64,000 nucleotides of DNA, from the NCBI RefSeq assembly GCF_003259335.1, contig NZ_QLLL01000009.1, positions 62,001 to 126,000 on the forward strand, in the 5' to 3' direction. Position numbers and translations under genes: made by a program. The DNA is from Chitinophaga skermanii (GTDB lineage: Bacteria > Bacteroidota > Bacteroidia > Chitinophagales > Chitinophagaceae). The notes beneath the pieces are model-generated. The model did not search any database. It saw nothing but the letters and a program-made list of their open reading frames with translations, and was not told the DNA's origin. Positions 9,139-18,378 of this stretch are shown here, piece after piece (positions within the stretch are counted from its first letter, which is position 1; each line of letters starts with the position of its first letter).

Positions 9139-11580
9139 GTGAAGAATCAGCCGTACTTCGCCTTTTCATCATACATAAAAATTCTCTTGCTGGTAGTGGC
9201 CTGTAGCACGCTGTTCAGTTGCTCCAACACAAAATACTTGAAAGATGGACAATCACTTTACGTTGCTAACCAGTTCGACGTAAAAGGTGAGTTAACGACT
9301 GCCGAGAAACAAGATCTTCGTAGCGCACTTTCCTCCAAATCATTAGCCATACAACAACCGCAAAATAAATTCCTCGGTACCCGTTTAAAAGTTTGGTTAT
9401 ACAACCAGAAATATAACGAGAACAAATCCAACTGGTTCTGGAACGCCGTGCTATCGCCCAAAAACTTAGCAGAACCCGTTATTTACGATTCTACAAGAAT
9501 CGCCGAATCTGTAATACGCATGAGAAGCTACTTGGAAAACCAAGGCTACTTTTATGCCACCGTGGATTATAGCGTCAATACAAAAAGAAAGAAAACAGAA
9601 GTCGATTACAACGTTAATACCGGTAAAAGCTTCATCATCGATACGGTAACTTACAACATTCCCAATCCCGATATTGCGCGCATAGTAGAAAGTAGCAATA
9701 AACTATCGTTGGTGAAAAAAAACATCCCGTATAAAGGCGAAACCCTTAGTGCCGAACGCGACCGCCTCATGCGCGTTATTCGCGACTCGGGCTATTACAA
9801 GTTTAACCGGGATTATATCTCTTTTGTACTCGATACCGTAAATAAATCTTTGCTCCGCAACTCCATTAACCCATTCGATGGCTTATTCGAAATTTTCAAC
9901 ACGAATAAACGCATCGAAAAACCAACGATGGATGTGGAAGTAAACGTTGAACCCGCCCCGGAAGATACTTTAAACGAAGGCGAGAAGCTATACTACGTAA
10001 ACAAAGTATACGTGTATCCCGATTATAGCTTAACAGGACAAACCGTAAGCGATTCGGCCCTTAGTGAAGAAGTACGCAAGTACTTCACCATGCGTTACCA
10101 CCAAGATATTATCCGGCCCCGGGTATTGGCCTCGGCCATTCTTATACGGCCTGGTGACAAATATTCCATTCAAAATTATACAGGTACCATCAACAAGCTG
10201 TACGACTTAAACGTATGGCAGTTCGTAAACCTGCAGTATATCGAAACACCAGGCACGAAAGATAGCTTGGATGCTTACATCTACCTCACCCCGAAGAAGA
10301 AAAAAGAGCTGGGGCTCAACTTCGAGGTAACCACCAGCTCCGATTATTTCATTGGTAGCGGTTTCAACATTAACCACCGCCACGTAAACCTTAACCGGGC
10401 AGCGAACCAGTTGCAAATACAAGCGAAAGCAGGTGTTGAATTAGTACGCAACGTTGGTCATTTCGATGTACAATCCATCGAGTATGGCATTAATACAGCC
10501 GTTACGCTGCCGCGATTTGTGACCCCGTTCTTCCACATTCGGCAAGGTAACCGGTTGATGGCCAAAACGAGAATCGGCGCCGGTGTGAACTACCTCCGAC
10601 GGGTAGATAAATTCGATATCACGAACATTTCTGGTTCATTCGGTTACGAATGGGCGCAATCGCTAAATAAACGTTGGCAGCTAACGCCGTTCAACTTAAC
10701 GTACGTAGGGGTGAAATTAAACCCGAACTTTAAAGCAACGGTAGTAGATAGCAGTCCTTACTTGAAACGCAGCTTCGAACCAGCTTTTATTGGTGGTGAA
10801 CAGTTCTCATTTATTTATAGCAATAACGACGTATTCCATAAAAGGCAGAACTCTTATTTTAGAGTCAGTGCAGAAGAAGCGGGAGCTTGGTTAAAGGGTA
10901 TTAATAGTTTGTGGTATGACATCAGTGGTAAGAAGCAGAACTTAGAAACCTTAACAGGCGTAAAAATTTCCCAGTTTGTACGCTTGGAAACGGAGTTTAA
11001 GCACTATTGGAATTACTTTAAATCGAACGTAGCCACGCGCTTTTATATGGGGGTGGGTATACCATATGGCTCATCGGATGTATTACCTTACATCAGGCAA
11101 TTTACGGCCGGTGGCCCTAATAGTATACGTGCCTTTAGGTTACGTACACTTGGCCCGGGTAGCTATGTAGATACTTCCGCTACGGCGCAACAATTCCCTG
11201 ATCAAACGGGTGATATGAAATTGGAAGGTAATGTAGAGTATCGATTCAACTTGTTGCGGATGTTTGGTGGGTCGATGTATGTACGGGGTGCTACCTTCTT
11301 GGATTTTGGTAACATTTGGATGTTGAAAACGGATACGACCCGCCCGGGAGCAGCCTTTGAGTTTAAGAACTTGTACAAAGATTTAGCCATTGGTACGGGT
11401 GTTGGGCTTCGTTTGGATTTCTCATTCTTCTTAGTGCGCCTGGATTGGGGTATTCCACTAAAGAAACCTTATTCACCTACTAACCCAAGCGGCTGGTACA
11501 TCAAAGATTGGGAGTTAAATAACGCCACTTGGAGAAGGAATAACATCATCTGGAACATCGCTATCGGCTATCCTTTCTAA
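9139..11580 (+). CDS. tamL: BamA/TamA family outer membrane lipoprotein (TamL type)
   Basis: An 813-residue Omp85-family protein. It begins with a lipoprotein signal (LFSC followed by SNTKYLKDGQ), then POTRA-like repeats to about residue 380, and a C-terminal 16-strand barrel ending in the aromatic residue of WNIAIGYPF. The lipidated N-terminus separates it from BamA and matches TamL, the Bacteroidota TamA variant that works with TamB in envelope assembly or lipid transport. No tamB lies directly downstream. The start codon is GTG. A Bacteroidota paralogue of BamA is the alternative, but BamA itself is not lipidated. Confidence 0.85.
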   Translation: MKNQPYFAFSSYIKILLLVVACSTLFSCSNTKYLKDGQSLYVANQFDVKGELTTAEKQDLRSALSSKSLAIQQPQNKFLGTRLKVWLYNQKYNENKSNWFWNAVLSPKNLAEPVIYDSTRIAESVIRMRSYLENQGYFYATVDYSVNTKRKKTEVDYNVNTGKSFIIDTVTYNIPNPDIARIVESSNKLSLVKKNIPYKGETLSAERDRLMRVIRDSGYYKFNRDYISFVLDTVNKSLLRNSINPFDGLFEIFNTNKRIEKPTMDVEVNVEPAPEDTLNEGEKLYYVNKVYVYPDYSLTGQTVSDSALSEEVRKYFTMRYHQDIIRPRVLASAILIRPGDKYSIQNYTGTINKLYDLNVWQFVNLQYIETPGTKDSLDAYIYLTPKKKKELGLNFEVTTSSDYFIGSGFNINHRHVNLNRAANQLQIQAKAGVELVRNVGHFDVQSIEYGINTAVTLPRFVTPFFHIRQGNRLMAKTRIGAGVNYLRRVDKFDITNISGSFGYEWAQSLNKRWQLTPFNLTYVGVKLNPNFKATVVDSSPYLKRSFEPAFIGGEQFSFIYSNNDVFHKRQNSYFRVSAEEAGAWLKGINSLWYDISGKKQNLETLTGVKISQFVRLETEFKHYWNYFKSNVATRFYMGVGIPYGSSDVLPYIRQFTAGGPNSIRAFRLRTLGPGSYVDTSATAQQFPDQTGDMKLEGNVEYRFNLLRMFGGSMYVRGATFLDFGNIWMLKTDTTRPGAAFEFKNLYKDLAIGTGVGLRLDFSFFLVRLDWGIPLKKPYSPTNPSGWYIKDWELNNATWRRNNIIWNIAIGYPF

Positions 11581-11613
11581 TACTTAAAAATCAACATATG
11601 TTACTAAGCCATC

Positions 11614-11746
11614 CCTATCCTTTTTCTATGGTATGATATAAACAAAGCCTATCTTCCCCCTATCTCTACCCTATCTTTAGCCTATCCTTTGCCTATCTCA
11701 AGCCTATCTCGACCCTATCTAAAGCCTATCCCCACCCTATCCCCCT
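11614..11746 (+). repeat. 11-bp-period tandem array, unit CCTATC plus five variable bases
   Basis: The hexamer CCTATC occurs nine times at exactly 11-base steps, starting at 11648, 11659, 11670, 11681, 11692, 11703, 11714, 11725 and 11736. A further copy sits at 11614 with a degenerate one (TCTATG) at 11625. The five-base spacers differ: TTCCC, TCTAC, TTTAG, CTTTG, TCAAG, TCGAC, TAAAG, CCCAC, CCCCT. The period is one turn of DNA, so all hexamers face the same side of the helix. It lies in the 543-base gap after tamL; the rest of that gap is AT-rich and I see nothing else in it. Confidence 0.9.
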
Positions 11747-12123
11747 CCTTTATAAAAACTGCATAATCAATTACTTAGGAAATTTCGAGTTAAATCCACT
11801 CTCTACAACTAATTCATTTATAAAGCCTTATCAATTTTTCACCTACAAAAACCATCCTCTTAGGGCTAAATGCGACTAACGGCCATAATAATCCCCAGCA
11901 CCTCATATGTCAACATCCTACTTAATCATCTTTGCAGCCCCATATCAACCTCCAATCTCCTACACCCACTTAATACTTAATTCAACCTCAAAAAGCCTTA
12001 TTTCGCCTTAAAATGGAAAATATAACGACAAAGTGTAACATTTCACCGACCAAAACGCTTTACATATAGTGACCTAGCTATGCGTGCTGTTGTTCCCCCT
12101 TTTTCACGTTTAATACAACCAAA

Positions 12124-12618
12124 ATGAAGAAAACGCTATGGAGTATCCTCTATGGGATCGCCATCATTGGCTTATTCAGCCAAGGAAAATGCACGAAAGA
12201 CAATCACAAATCCGATTGTAGCGAATTTATGCGTACCATGTTTGCACCGCCTTTGTTTATAATGATTAAAGAGAATGGCAAAGCTATTTCCAATGAAGCG
12301 GCTAGTAAAGTAAAAGTGTATCAAAACGTGGATGGACAAAAAAGATATTTCAATACAAGGAATGCAGGGGAAAATGAGCAATTGGCTTACCCTGTGATTA
12401 TTGTGATGGATGTGTTGGAAGCTAGTATTAATAAAACAAACACGTTCTATGTAGAATACGGCGATGCACAAACGCCTAGCAACAAACTGGAAATTAGTTA
12501 CATGGGAAGATCGGCAGAAACGAATTGCCAATACAAAATGAAATCAATTAAATTCGATAATAAAGTGCCTACTACAGATACGTCGGTAGTTTACCGTCCA
12601 TATGTTTTAAATAAATAA
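12124..12618 (+). CDS. small exported protein of unknown function
   Basis: A 164-residue protein with an N-terminal hydrophobic signal (LWSILYGIAIIGLF) followed by QGKCTKDNHKSDC. The first cysteine resembles a lipoprotein acceptor, but lysine at -1 does not fit a lipobox, so cleavage by signal peptidase I is as likely. The mature part has paired cysteines and a beta-rich pattern (KVKVYQNVDGQKRYF, NTFYVEYGD, KLEISYMG). I do not recognise the family. It stands alone between the repeat array and a bidirectional terminator. Confidence 0.65.
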   Translation: MKKTLWSILYGIAIIGLFSQGKCTKDNHKSDCSEFMRTMFAPPLFIMIKENGKAISNEAASKVKVYQNVDGQKRYFNTRNAGENEQLAYPVIIVMDVLEASINKTNTFYVEYGDAQTPSNKLEISYMGRSAETNCQYKMKSIKFDNKVPTTDTSVVYRPYVLNK

Positions 12619-12628
12619 CCGCTTGTAA

Positions 12629-12661
12629 AAAAGGCATCCCTACTTGGTAGAGATGCCTTTT
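12629..12661. terminator. bidirectional terminator
   Basis: AAAAGGCATC (12629-12638) pairs with GATGCCTTTT (12652-12661). It serves the small exported protein gene and the convergent TonB receptor gene. Confidence 0.8.
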
Positions 12662-12664
12662 GTT

Positions 12665-14902
12665 TTATTTGATTGAATATCTAACGCCTACATAAAACTC
12701 TCGCCCCCTAGTGGGGCCCCATACAGAAGAAAGATCAAAATAAGGTCCGAATGGATGCTCGGCACTAATAACCGGGTTCGGTTGTCGATAGTTCGCGATG
12801 TTCTCGCAGCCTGCATATAGCTCCAATGTTTTTAATCTGAAAGTTCCCTGGATGTTCACCGTAGCATACGCATCCGACGTAGTAGGTCGGCGGTATTGGG
12901 GTGGATTCGCTTGCGTATTCGGCAAGTGCATTTTATCAAACCAATGTGTATTTACATCGGCTTGCCAGCGGTTGTTTTTTGTACGGTACGATAAGGCCGA
13001 CATAGCACGGTTACGCGGGTTAAAAGGCATCGTCAATTGTTGACCATTCTCTTTTCTATACACAGCTAAATAGTTGTAGGCAGCACGGAATTCCATTTGT
13101 TGGAAAAACGTTAGCGCGGCATCAATTTGTAGCCCGTTAGAACGAGAACCGCCCGTTAAATTGCGCATCACTATTTTACCGGGATCTTGATCGTAATCGG
13201 CATAAAACTGTCGTTGGAAGCGGGCTTGGTAAAAGTCGGCACTAAGGGTACCAATGGTTTGCCCTAGTTCGAATCGCCAAGTGTAGCTAAGGCCCCAGTT
13301 AACAGCTTGTTCTGGTCGTAATGTAGATTCGAACACGATATTACGCGAGCTGGTGAGCACAACGGGTTGTTCGCTGAACAAGTTCACTTGTCGCCACCCT
13401 GTACCTGCAGAGGCGCGGAAAATATGGTTTTCATGCGGCGAGTATTTCAACATACCGCGGGGTGTAAAATACCATCCTTCCGTTTGGTGATGATCCATTC
13501 TTGCCCCGGCGATGAACACCAATTGATCATCGAACCAATGAAACGTATTTTCGGCAAACACACCTGGTACACGTAAACGCGTAAGGTAGCGACCGGCATA
13601 CGTTTTAGTGGGTTCCGGTTTTGTGAATTGAATATCTTCTGTTAGTGCCTGGTAGCGGTAGCTAGCGCCGTATTTAAGGTTATGTTGGCCCCATTGTACT
13701 TCGTGTTGCAAATTGAGGTAGCCTACTTGTTGTTTGCCTTTGTAAGCAAGCGTGCCGAAGTAGGCGTTTTGGTGATGTCCAAAGCCCATTACGTTTACAC
13801 TCAATGCATGTTGCGGCGAAAACCGGTATGCCACTTTTGCATAGGCTTCCGGCTGGTTGTACGCTACTTGCTGCCCGTACACTTGGTCGCTCCCTTTATC
13901 GCCGGAAGCTTGGTAGCCCACTTGGCCACCTACCCTTTGCTCGTGCACATAACGCAAGCCGAATTGGGCATTCCAACCCGTCTCGCCATCATTGCCATAC
14001 TTCCACTTGTTATATACCATGTAACGTGTTAACAAGGGCAAATCGAGGAAACCATCATCATTACCATCTACCCGCCTCGAAGGTTGCACTGTATGTAAAG
14101 CAAGCATGGTGTGCCACTTCTTTTTCTCGCCTACAGCTGTGGCTACATTCGCATTCAAATGTTTTTCGCCGAAACTATTCATGTAAGCGTTTAAGTGCAA
14201 ACGTTCTGCTTTATCTACGTGCCTTGTGTCCAGGTTAATTTGTCCACTAATGCTTTCATAACCTTGTAATACCGAGGTGGCCCCTTTAGCCACGTAGATG
14301 TTTTCAACTACGGTGCCGGGGTAAGAACTAATACCATAAGTATAACTCAGCCCTTGTATCATGGGCAAACCATCTACCAGCACTTGGTTATACACACCCG
14401 ATAACCCAAGAATGCGCAACTCCTGTGCATTGGTAACGATGTTCGTGGTTTGCGGCTGTACCGATGCTTGTGTACCGAAACAACCGGCCAAATCACAACA
14501 AGCAGCTTTGCTTAGTTCGTGGCGGTTAATCACCTCGATTTTCACCGTAGAAAGACTGGAAATATATGCCCCGTTCCGGGTTGTGACGGTTACGCCACTT
14601 AGCTCTCCAGGGAGTTGTTCGAGCGTAATGCTCATATATAACTTACCATCCCAAGCAATTGTATCCGTTTTATAACCTGTAAACGTAGCTACTAGGCGCT
14701 TATCAGTTACATTGTCGGCTACGATCGAAAACATGCCGTTTTCGTTTGCTACTACAGCAGTTTGGCTACCTATCCAACGTACAGTTCCGCCGGGTAATAT
14801 TTCCCTGCCTTCAACAGTTTTGCCGAATAGTTTGCCTTTGATTGTTTGTGCCTGGAGTACCTGGGTAAGGAGTAAGAAAATTACAACGCTTACCGTTCTC
14901 AT
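12665..14902 (-). CDS. TonB-dependent receptor, probably for a metal or metal complex
   Basis: A 745-residue outer membrane receptor. It has a signal peptide ending LQAQ, a carboxypeptidase-regulatory-like domain (about 20-95), a plug domain (about 115-230; LRILGLSGVYNQVLVDGLPM), and a barrel. The plug begins with a cysteine cluster, AACCDLAGCFG near residue 135, similar in position to the CC motif of Bacteroidota receptors found with copper or zinc genes. Its start overlaps the stop of the upstream HMA-like gene by four bases (ATGA), so the two are translationally coupled. The neighbours, both Cys-containing exported proteins, support a metal substrate; which metal is not shown. Confidence 0.87.
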   Translation of the reverse strand: MRTVSVVIFLLLTQVLQAQTIKGKLFGKTVEGREILPGGTVRWIGSQTAVVANENGMFSIVADNVTDKRLVATFTGYKTDTIAWDGKLYMSITLEQLPGELSGVTVTTRNGAYISSLSTVKIEVINRHELSKAACCDLAGCFGTQASVQPQTTNIVTNAQELRILGLSGVYNQVLVDGLPMIQGLSYTYGISSYPGTVVENIYVAKGATSVLQGYESISGQINLDTRHVDKAERLHLNAYMNSFGEKHLNANVATAVGEKKKWHTMLALHTVQPSRRVDGNDDGFLDLPLLTRYMVYNKWKYGNDGETGWNAQFGLRYVHEQRVGGQVGYQASGDKGSDQVYGQQVAYNQPEAYAKVAYRFSPQHALSVNVMGFGHHQNAYFGTLAYKGKQQVGYLNLQHEVQWGQHNLKYGASYRYQALTEDIQFTKPEPTKTYAGRYLTRLRVPGVFAENTFHWFDDQLVFIAGARMDHHQTEGWYFTPRGMLKYSPHENHIFRASAGTGWRQVNLFSEQPVVLTSSRNIVFESTLRPEQAVNWGLSYTWRFELGQTIGTLSADFYQARFQRQFYADYDQDPGKIVMRNLTGGSRSNGLQIDAALTFFQQMEFRAAYNYLAVYRKENGQQLTMPFNPRNRAMSALSYRTKNNRWQADVNTHWFDKMHLPNTQANPPQYRRPTTSDAYATVNIQGTFRLKTLELYAGCENIANYRQPNPVISAEHPFGPYFDLSSVWGPTRGREFYVGVRYSIK

Positions 14903-15258
14903 GCTTGCTTGGATTTAGGCGATTTGTTTTGTTTTACACGGTAAGGCGTGGTGCTTTTATCGTCGCAACCAGGGGTTGTTTCGATGGCTTTGTAGATTTG
15001 TTCTAAGCTAATAACCGTTTCGTCGAATTGCACCGTGAACTTAGAGATATTGGATTTGCGTTTGGTAAATTCCACCGCTTCAATACCATCTAAGTTAACG
15101 AGCTGTTTTTTAATGGTGGGCATATCGCCGTCGCAAGTAAGATTGGTAATGTTAATCTCTACTTTCTTGGGTTCGTTGTTATTGGATTGAGCGGATGCTA
15201 CTCGTGGTGTAACAACAAAGCATACGATGGCGAATAGAAAAAATAAAACGCTTTTCAT
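14899..15258 (-). CDS. exported heavy-metal-associated (HMA) domain-like protein
   Basis: A 119-residue protein with a signal peptide ending VASAQ and one ferredoxin-fold HMA-like domain (about 33-98). The metal-binding loop reads NLTCDGDMPTIKKQL, so only one cysteine of the usual CxxC remains, followed by Asp and Met. A further cysteine lies in TTPGCDD. It may bind metal in a different way or act as a partner of the receptor encoded next to it, with which it overlaps by four bases. Secretion is inferred from the signal peptide; cytoplasmic CopZ-type chaperones lack one. Confidence 0.75.
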   Translation of the reverse strand: MKSVLFFLFAIVCFVVTPRVASAQSNNNEPKKVEINITNLTCDGDMPTIKKQLVNLDGIEAVEFTKRKSNISKFTVQFDETVISLEQIYKAIETTPGCDDKSTTPYRVKQNKSPKSKQA

Positions 15259-15363
15259 GTGTAATTATTTGCAATAAAAAGAATAGGAAATAGGCTGTTA
15301 CTCGCCGTTACTGGCCAGCACAGTTTTACAGTAGAACATATGTTCAACACAAATAAAAAGGAA

Positions 15364-15708
15364 CTATAAAAAGCGGGGAGGTTGCCAAAAATCGAATACG
15401 GGTACGAGGGGTAATTTATCTTGGCCATGTAGCACAAAAATGGTGGCTACAGGTTGTTCTTGTATAATGCTTGTTTCAGTATAAGCGGGTAGCCATGCAT
15501 GTACGCAACAAGCGCAAAACTGGAAAGGATTGCCTTCATTCTTGCATCCTTTTTCTGTATCGGCATCATCGTTACAAGTATCGGCAGAGCCGGCTTCATG
15601 CTTACAACAATCGATTCTTGGTTCAATGGAAAACACAGGGCTGGCCGTTGCGACCATCATCACAACCAGCATACATAAAAACCCTATCCATTTTAACCAG
15701 TTTCGCAT
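15364..15708 (-). CDS. small Cys-rich exported protein (DUF6660-like)
   Basis: A 114-residue protein with an N-terminal membrane or signal segment (LKWIGFLCMLVVMMVATASPVFS), then a cysteine- and acid-rich stretch (DCCKHEAG, TCNDDADTEKGC, FCACC) and the ending FDFWQPPRFL. This pattern, with a late CxCC and a WQPP ending, resembles the DUF6660 group found in Bacteroidota beside TonB receptors and HMA proteins. The name is from memory of that pattern, not from a search. It is the first gene of the presumed three-gene metal operon, 105 bases upstream of the HMA-like gene. Confidence 0.65.
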   Translation of the reverse strand: MRNWLKWIGFLCMLVVMMVATASPVFSIEPRIDCCKHEAGSADTCNDDADTEKGCKNEGNPFQFCACCVHAWLPAYTETSIIQEQPVATIFVLHGQDKLPLVPVFDFWQPPRFL

Positions 15709-15831
15709 GAAAACCTTTTAGATGACTCAAATATACCTATTCAATCTCTCATTTTAACGCAGGAGGAATGCTTTATTGCTTATAGATCGCACTAACCTAA
15801 CATACAACATTCATACACAGTTATTTGAGCA

Positions 15832-15860
15832 TAAAAAAAGAGGAAAGTCTCCTTTCCTCT
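15832..15860 (-). terminator. terminator of the truB operon
   Basis: AGAGGAAAG (15839-15847) pairs with CTTTCCTCT (15852-15860) around a 4-base loop; the A run at 15833-15839 is the T tract on the minus strand. Confidence 0.85.
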
Positions 15861-15872
15861 TCCTTCAATAAT

Positions 15873-16556
15873 TTATGATTCTGCTTGGTAAGCCGCGATA
15901 AACTCGTCGACACTCTGTGCTTTTTCTAAGGTAAAATCACCAATGCGTGTACGGCAAAGCTTACTTAAATGGCCGCCGCAACCGATGGCTGCACCGTAAT
16001 CGTTGGCTAATGAACGGATATAAGTACCCGTACTGCATACTACCCTAAACGATACGATCGGTAATTCGGCCGATACGATCTCGAATTCTTCAATCACAAT
16101 CCTGCGTGGTTCCACTGTTACCTCTTTCCCTTGGCGGGCTAAGTGGTAAATAGGTTTCCCATTTTGCTTAATAGCCGAGTGAATAGGTGGCAATTGCATT
16201 TGCTCACCGAGGAATTTGTTGGCCACCGTTTGCAATTCTTCCAAGCTGAGTGCCGGCACTTCTTTGAAATCTGTTGGTTCGGATTCTAAATCGAAGGTAG
16301 GCGTAGTTGCGCCCAAGGTAAACGTACCTGTGTATTCTTTGATTTGTGCTTGGTACTCGTTGATCTTCTTCGTCATTTTACCTGTACAACAGATCAAGAG
16401 GCCCGTGGCTAATGGATCTAAGGTTCCGGCATGACCAATCTTCGCTTTCGTTGTATTACGGATTTTGCGTACTACGTCGAAGGAAGTCCACGTAAGTGGC
16501 TTATCGATCAAGATCACTGCGCCTTCATGATATTTATTTTTTTCAGCTTGTTCCAT
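15873..16556 (-). CDS. truB: tRNA pseudouridine-55 synthase
   Basis: Makes pseudouridine at position 55 in the T loop of elongator tRNAs. The catalytic motif GHAGTLDPLATGLLI spans 41-55 with the nucleophilic aspartate at residue 47. Motif KPLTWTSFDVV (19-29) and the later STGTYIRSLANDYG are also present. At 227 residues it lacks a C-terminal PUA domain, which is usual for the short Bacteroidota form. It lies 28 bases downstream of aroE and is probably co-transcribed with it. Confidence 0.95.
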   Translation of the reverse strand: MEQAEKNKYHEGAVILIDKPLTWTSFDVVRKIRNTTKAKIGHAGTLDPLATGLLICCTGKMTKKINEYQAQIKEYTGTFTLGATTPTFDLESEPTDFKEVPALSLEELQTVANKFLGEQMQLPPIHSAIKQNGKPIYHLARQGKEVTVEPRRIVIEEFEIVSAELPIVSFRVVCSTGTYIRSLANDYGAAIGCGGHLSKLCRTRIGDFTLEKAQSVDEFIAAYQAES

Positions 16557-16584
16557 CCTGCAAAGATAGCAAGGCTTTAGCGAT

Positions 16585-17328
16585 TTACGCGAGGCGATCG
16601 TTCCAAATATCCCAAGATGCCTCCGCCTGTAATATCAACATTTCATGCCCGTTCTTCGTTGCCGCGCCTTGCGCTGCTCCTTTTTGAAGGAACAATGTTT
16701 CGGCTGGGTTATACACGAGATCGTACAATAAATGTTTGGCCCCCATATCGCTATAGGGCAATGCCGGTGCGGCATCTACATTTGGGTACATGCCTAAAGG
16801 CGTAGTGTTAATAACGAGGGTATGCGATTTTATCAACTCACTGGTTACATCTTCATAGCTCAAAATACCATCTTGCTTCGTACGGCTTACTACTTGGTAG
16901 GCTATACCTAGTTTCTCCAGCACGTATTGTACAGCTTTGGCTGCCCCGCCGGTGCCTAATACTAGTGCTTGGGTATGGTGTGCCTGTAAGAGGGGTTTTA
17001 AAGAGTTTTCGAAGCCGATAACGTCGGTATTATAACCGGTTAGTTTACCATCCTTTTCCTTTTTGATACAGTTGACGGCGCCAATTTTTTGCACGGCATC
17101 GCTGAGCTGGTGGAGGAACGGGATCACTTGTTCCTTGTAAGGAATGGTAACGTTAAGCCCTTGGAGTTCTTTATGGGATGCCCATAAAGCCGGGAAATCG
17201 TTGATGTTGGGAATGGGAAAGGTGTCGTATGTACAGCCTTGAATGCTTTGGGTTTCGAACTTGTTAGCGAAGTAGCCTTTGGAGAAAGAGTGGCTAAGAG
17301 GAAAACCGATCAGGCCGTAAAGTTTCAT
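16585..17328 (-). CDS. aroE: shikimate dehydrogenase
   Basis: Reduces 3-dehydroshikimate to shikimate with NADPH in aromatic amino acid synthesis. The N-terminal substrate site LIGFPLSHSFSK and NVTIPYKE (catalytic lysine) are clear, as is the nucleotide-binding GTGGAAKAV in the middle. I place the start at ATG 17328 (MKLYGLIGFPLSHS), giving 247 residues, the usual size; an earlier start at 17382 would add a hydrophobic extension foreign to the family. The gene is followed by truB. Confidence 0.93.
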   Translation of the reverse strand: MKLYGLIGFPLSHSFSKGYFANKFETQSIQGCTYDTFPIPNINDFPALWASHKELQGLNVTIPYKEQVIPFLHQLSDAVQKIGAVNCIKKEKDGKLTGYNTDVIGFENSLKPLLQAHHTQALVLGTGGAAKAVQYVLEKLGIAYQVVSRTKQDGILSYEDVTSELIKSHTLVINTTPLGMYPNVDAAPALPYSDMGAKHLLYDLVYNPAETLFLQKGAAQGAATKNGHEMLILQAEASWDIWNDRLA

Positions 17329-17423
17329 ACGATGTGTTTTTAATAGGGGGAAAATACAAAACAGTACCGAGTTTGCTGGCAAGCTGGGTACTGTTTTGGA
17401 AATAATGTATTCTAGGGAGAAGA

Positions 17424-18188
17424 TTATTCTTTGTCGAGGAATAATTGGAAGGTATCACCTCTCAAACCTACACGCATAGCTTCGAGTGCGATTACTTCAT
17501 GCGGCGCTAGGTTACCGAGGTTTGCATTGCAGCCGATTAATTCCAAGAAGTACAATTGTTGTGCTTTTTGTGGCGCTTCCCAAATGATTTTTTCAGAAGG
17601 AATTTGCGTTAAGATCTCTTGTACCAAACCTTCACGCACCTCACCTGAACCACGGTAAATACCAACGTTACCACTTTCACGGGCTTCCGCGATCACATAC
17701 GTTGCACCTGCTTCCAATTCAGCACGCATTAACTCGATCCATTTGTATGGTGGAATGATGTGTTCAGCATCTTTCGAACCTACTTCCGATAAAACGGTAC
17801 CATAATTGGCCAATTTCTCGATATAACCACATTTCTCGGCATGCGGGATGGTGATAGAACCATCACTCACTTCCATATAAGTAATACCATAATCTTGGAT
17901 CACTTTAATATAGTCTTCGAATTGGTTCCTGATGAGGAAAGCTTCGAAAAGTGTACCACCGAAGTAAATAGGAATATTAGCTTGTTGATATATTTCGATT
18001 TTTTCTCTCAAGTTTGGCGTCACATACGAAGTACCAAAACCCAGCTTCACGATATCCACATGTGGTGTGGAAATGGACAAAAAATTCTTTACTTCTTGAA
18101 TACTCAAGCCCTTATCCATCACCATGGTAAGGCCGTTCGTGCGCGGTTTAACCGTGCGATCCGGCATCTGCGAAAGGTTAAAATTCAT
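17424..18188 (-). CDS. phosphosulfolactate synthase (ComA family)
   Basis: Adds sulfite to phosphoenolpyruvate to form (2R)-phospho-3-sulfolactate, known from archaeal coenzyme M synthesis. The start at 18188 gives 254 residues beginning MNFNLSQMPDRTVKPRTNGLTMVMDKGLS-like, which fits the family; the upstream 18227 start adds 13 unrelated residues. Family features include the TMVMDKGLS segment, VDIVKLGFGTSY, and EARESGNVGIYRGSGEVR. Bacteroidota do not make coenzyme M, so a role in another sulfonate, such as the cysteate-derived headgroup of sulfonolipids, is possible but unproven. No ComB or ComC homologue is adjacent. Confidence 0.88.
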   Translation of the reverse strand: MNFNLSQMPDRTVKPRTNGLTMVMDKGLSIQEVKNFLSISTPHVDIVKLGFGTSYVTPNLREKIEIYQQANIPIYFGGTLFEAFLIRNQFEDYIKVIQDYGITYMEVSDGSITIPHAEKCGYIEKLANYGTVLSEVGSKDAEHIIPPYKWIELMRAELEAGATYVIAEARESGNVGIYRGSGEVREGLVQEILTQIPSEKIIWEAPQKAQQLYFLELIGCNANLGNLAPHEVIALEAMRVGLRGDTFQLFLDKE

Positions 18189-18378
18189 TTTGAAACATGT
18201 TTTTCTTCTAACTGGCTGGTCGGCCAAAACTAATTCCTATGCTGCCGCAAAGCGACAAACAATTATTGATTCAATAAATTTTAAACAACAAAATAGTCCG
18301 TTAAAAATTAAGGGACCAATTTAGAAAACCGCCGCAAAAATAAGAAGTCCTATTAATTGATGGGAGAAATTATTTTTT

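Noticed and set aside
11614..11752. The CCTATC array as a CRISPR or coding repeat
   Set aside because: Units are 11 bases, far shorter than CRISPR repeats and spacers, and 11 is not a multiple of three; no cas genes are in the window.
13804..14238. Plus-strand open frame of 144 codons
   Set aside because: It is the reverse-strand shadow of the TonB receptor gene; its His/Cys/Arg-rich text has no protein-like pattern.
14899..15258. Plain cytoplasmic CopZ-type copper chaperone
   Set aside because: The protein has a clear signal peptide and lacks the second cysteine of the MxCxxC loop.
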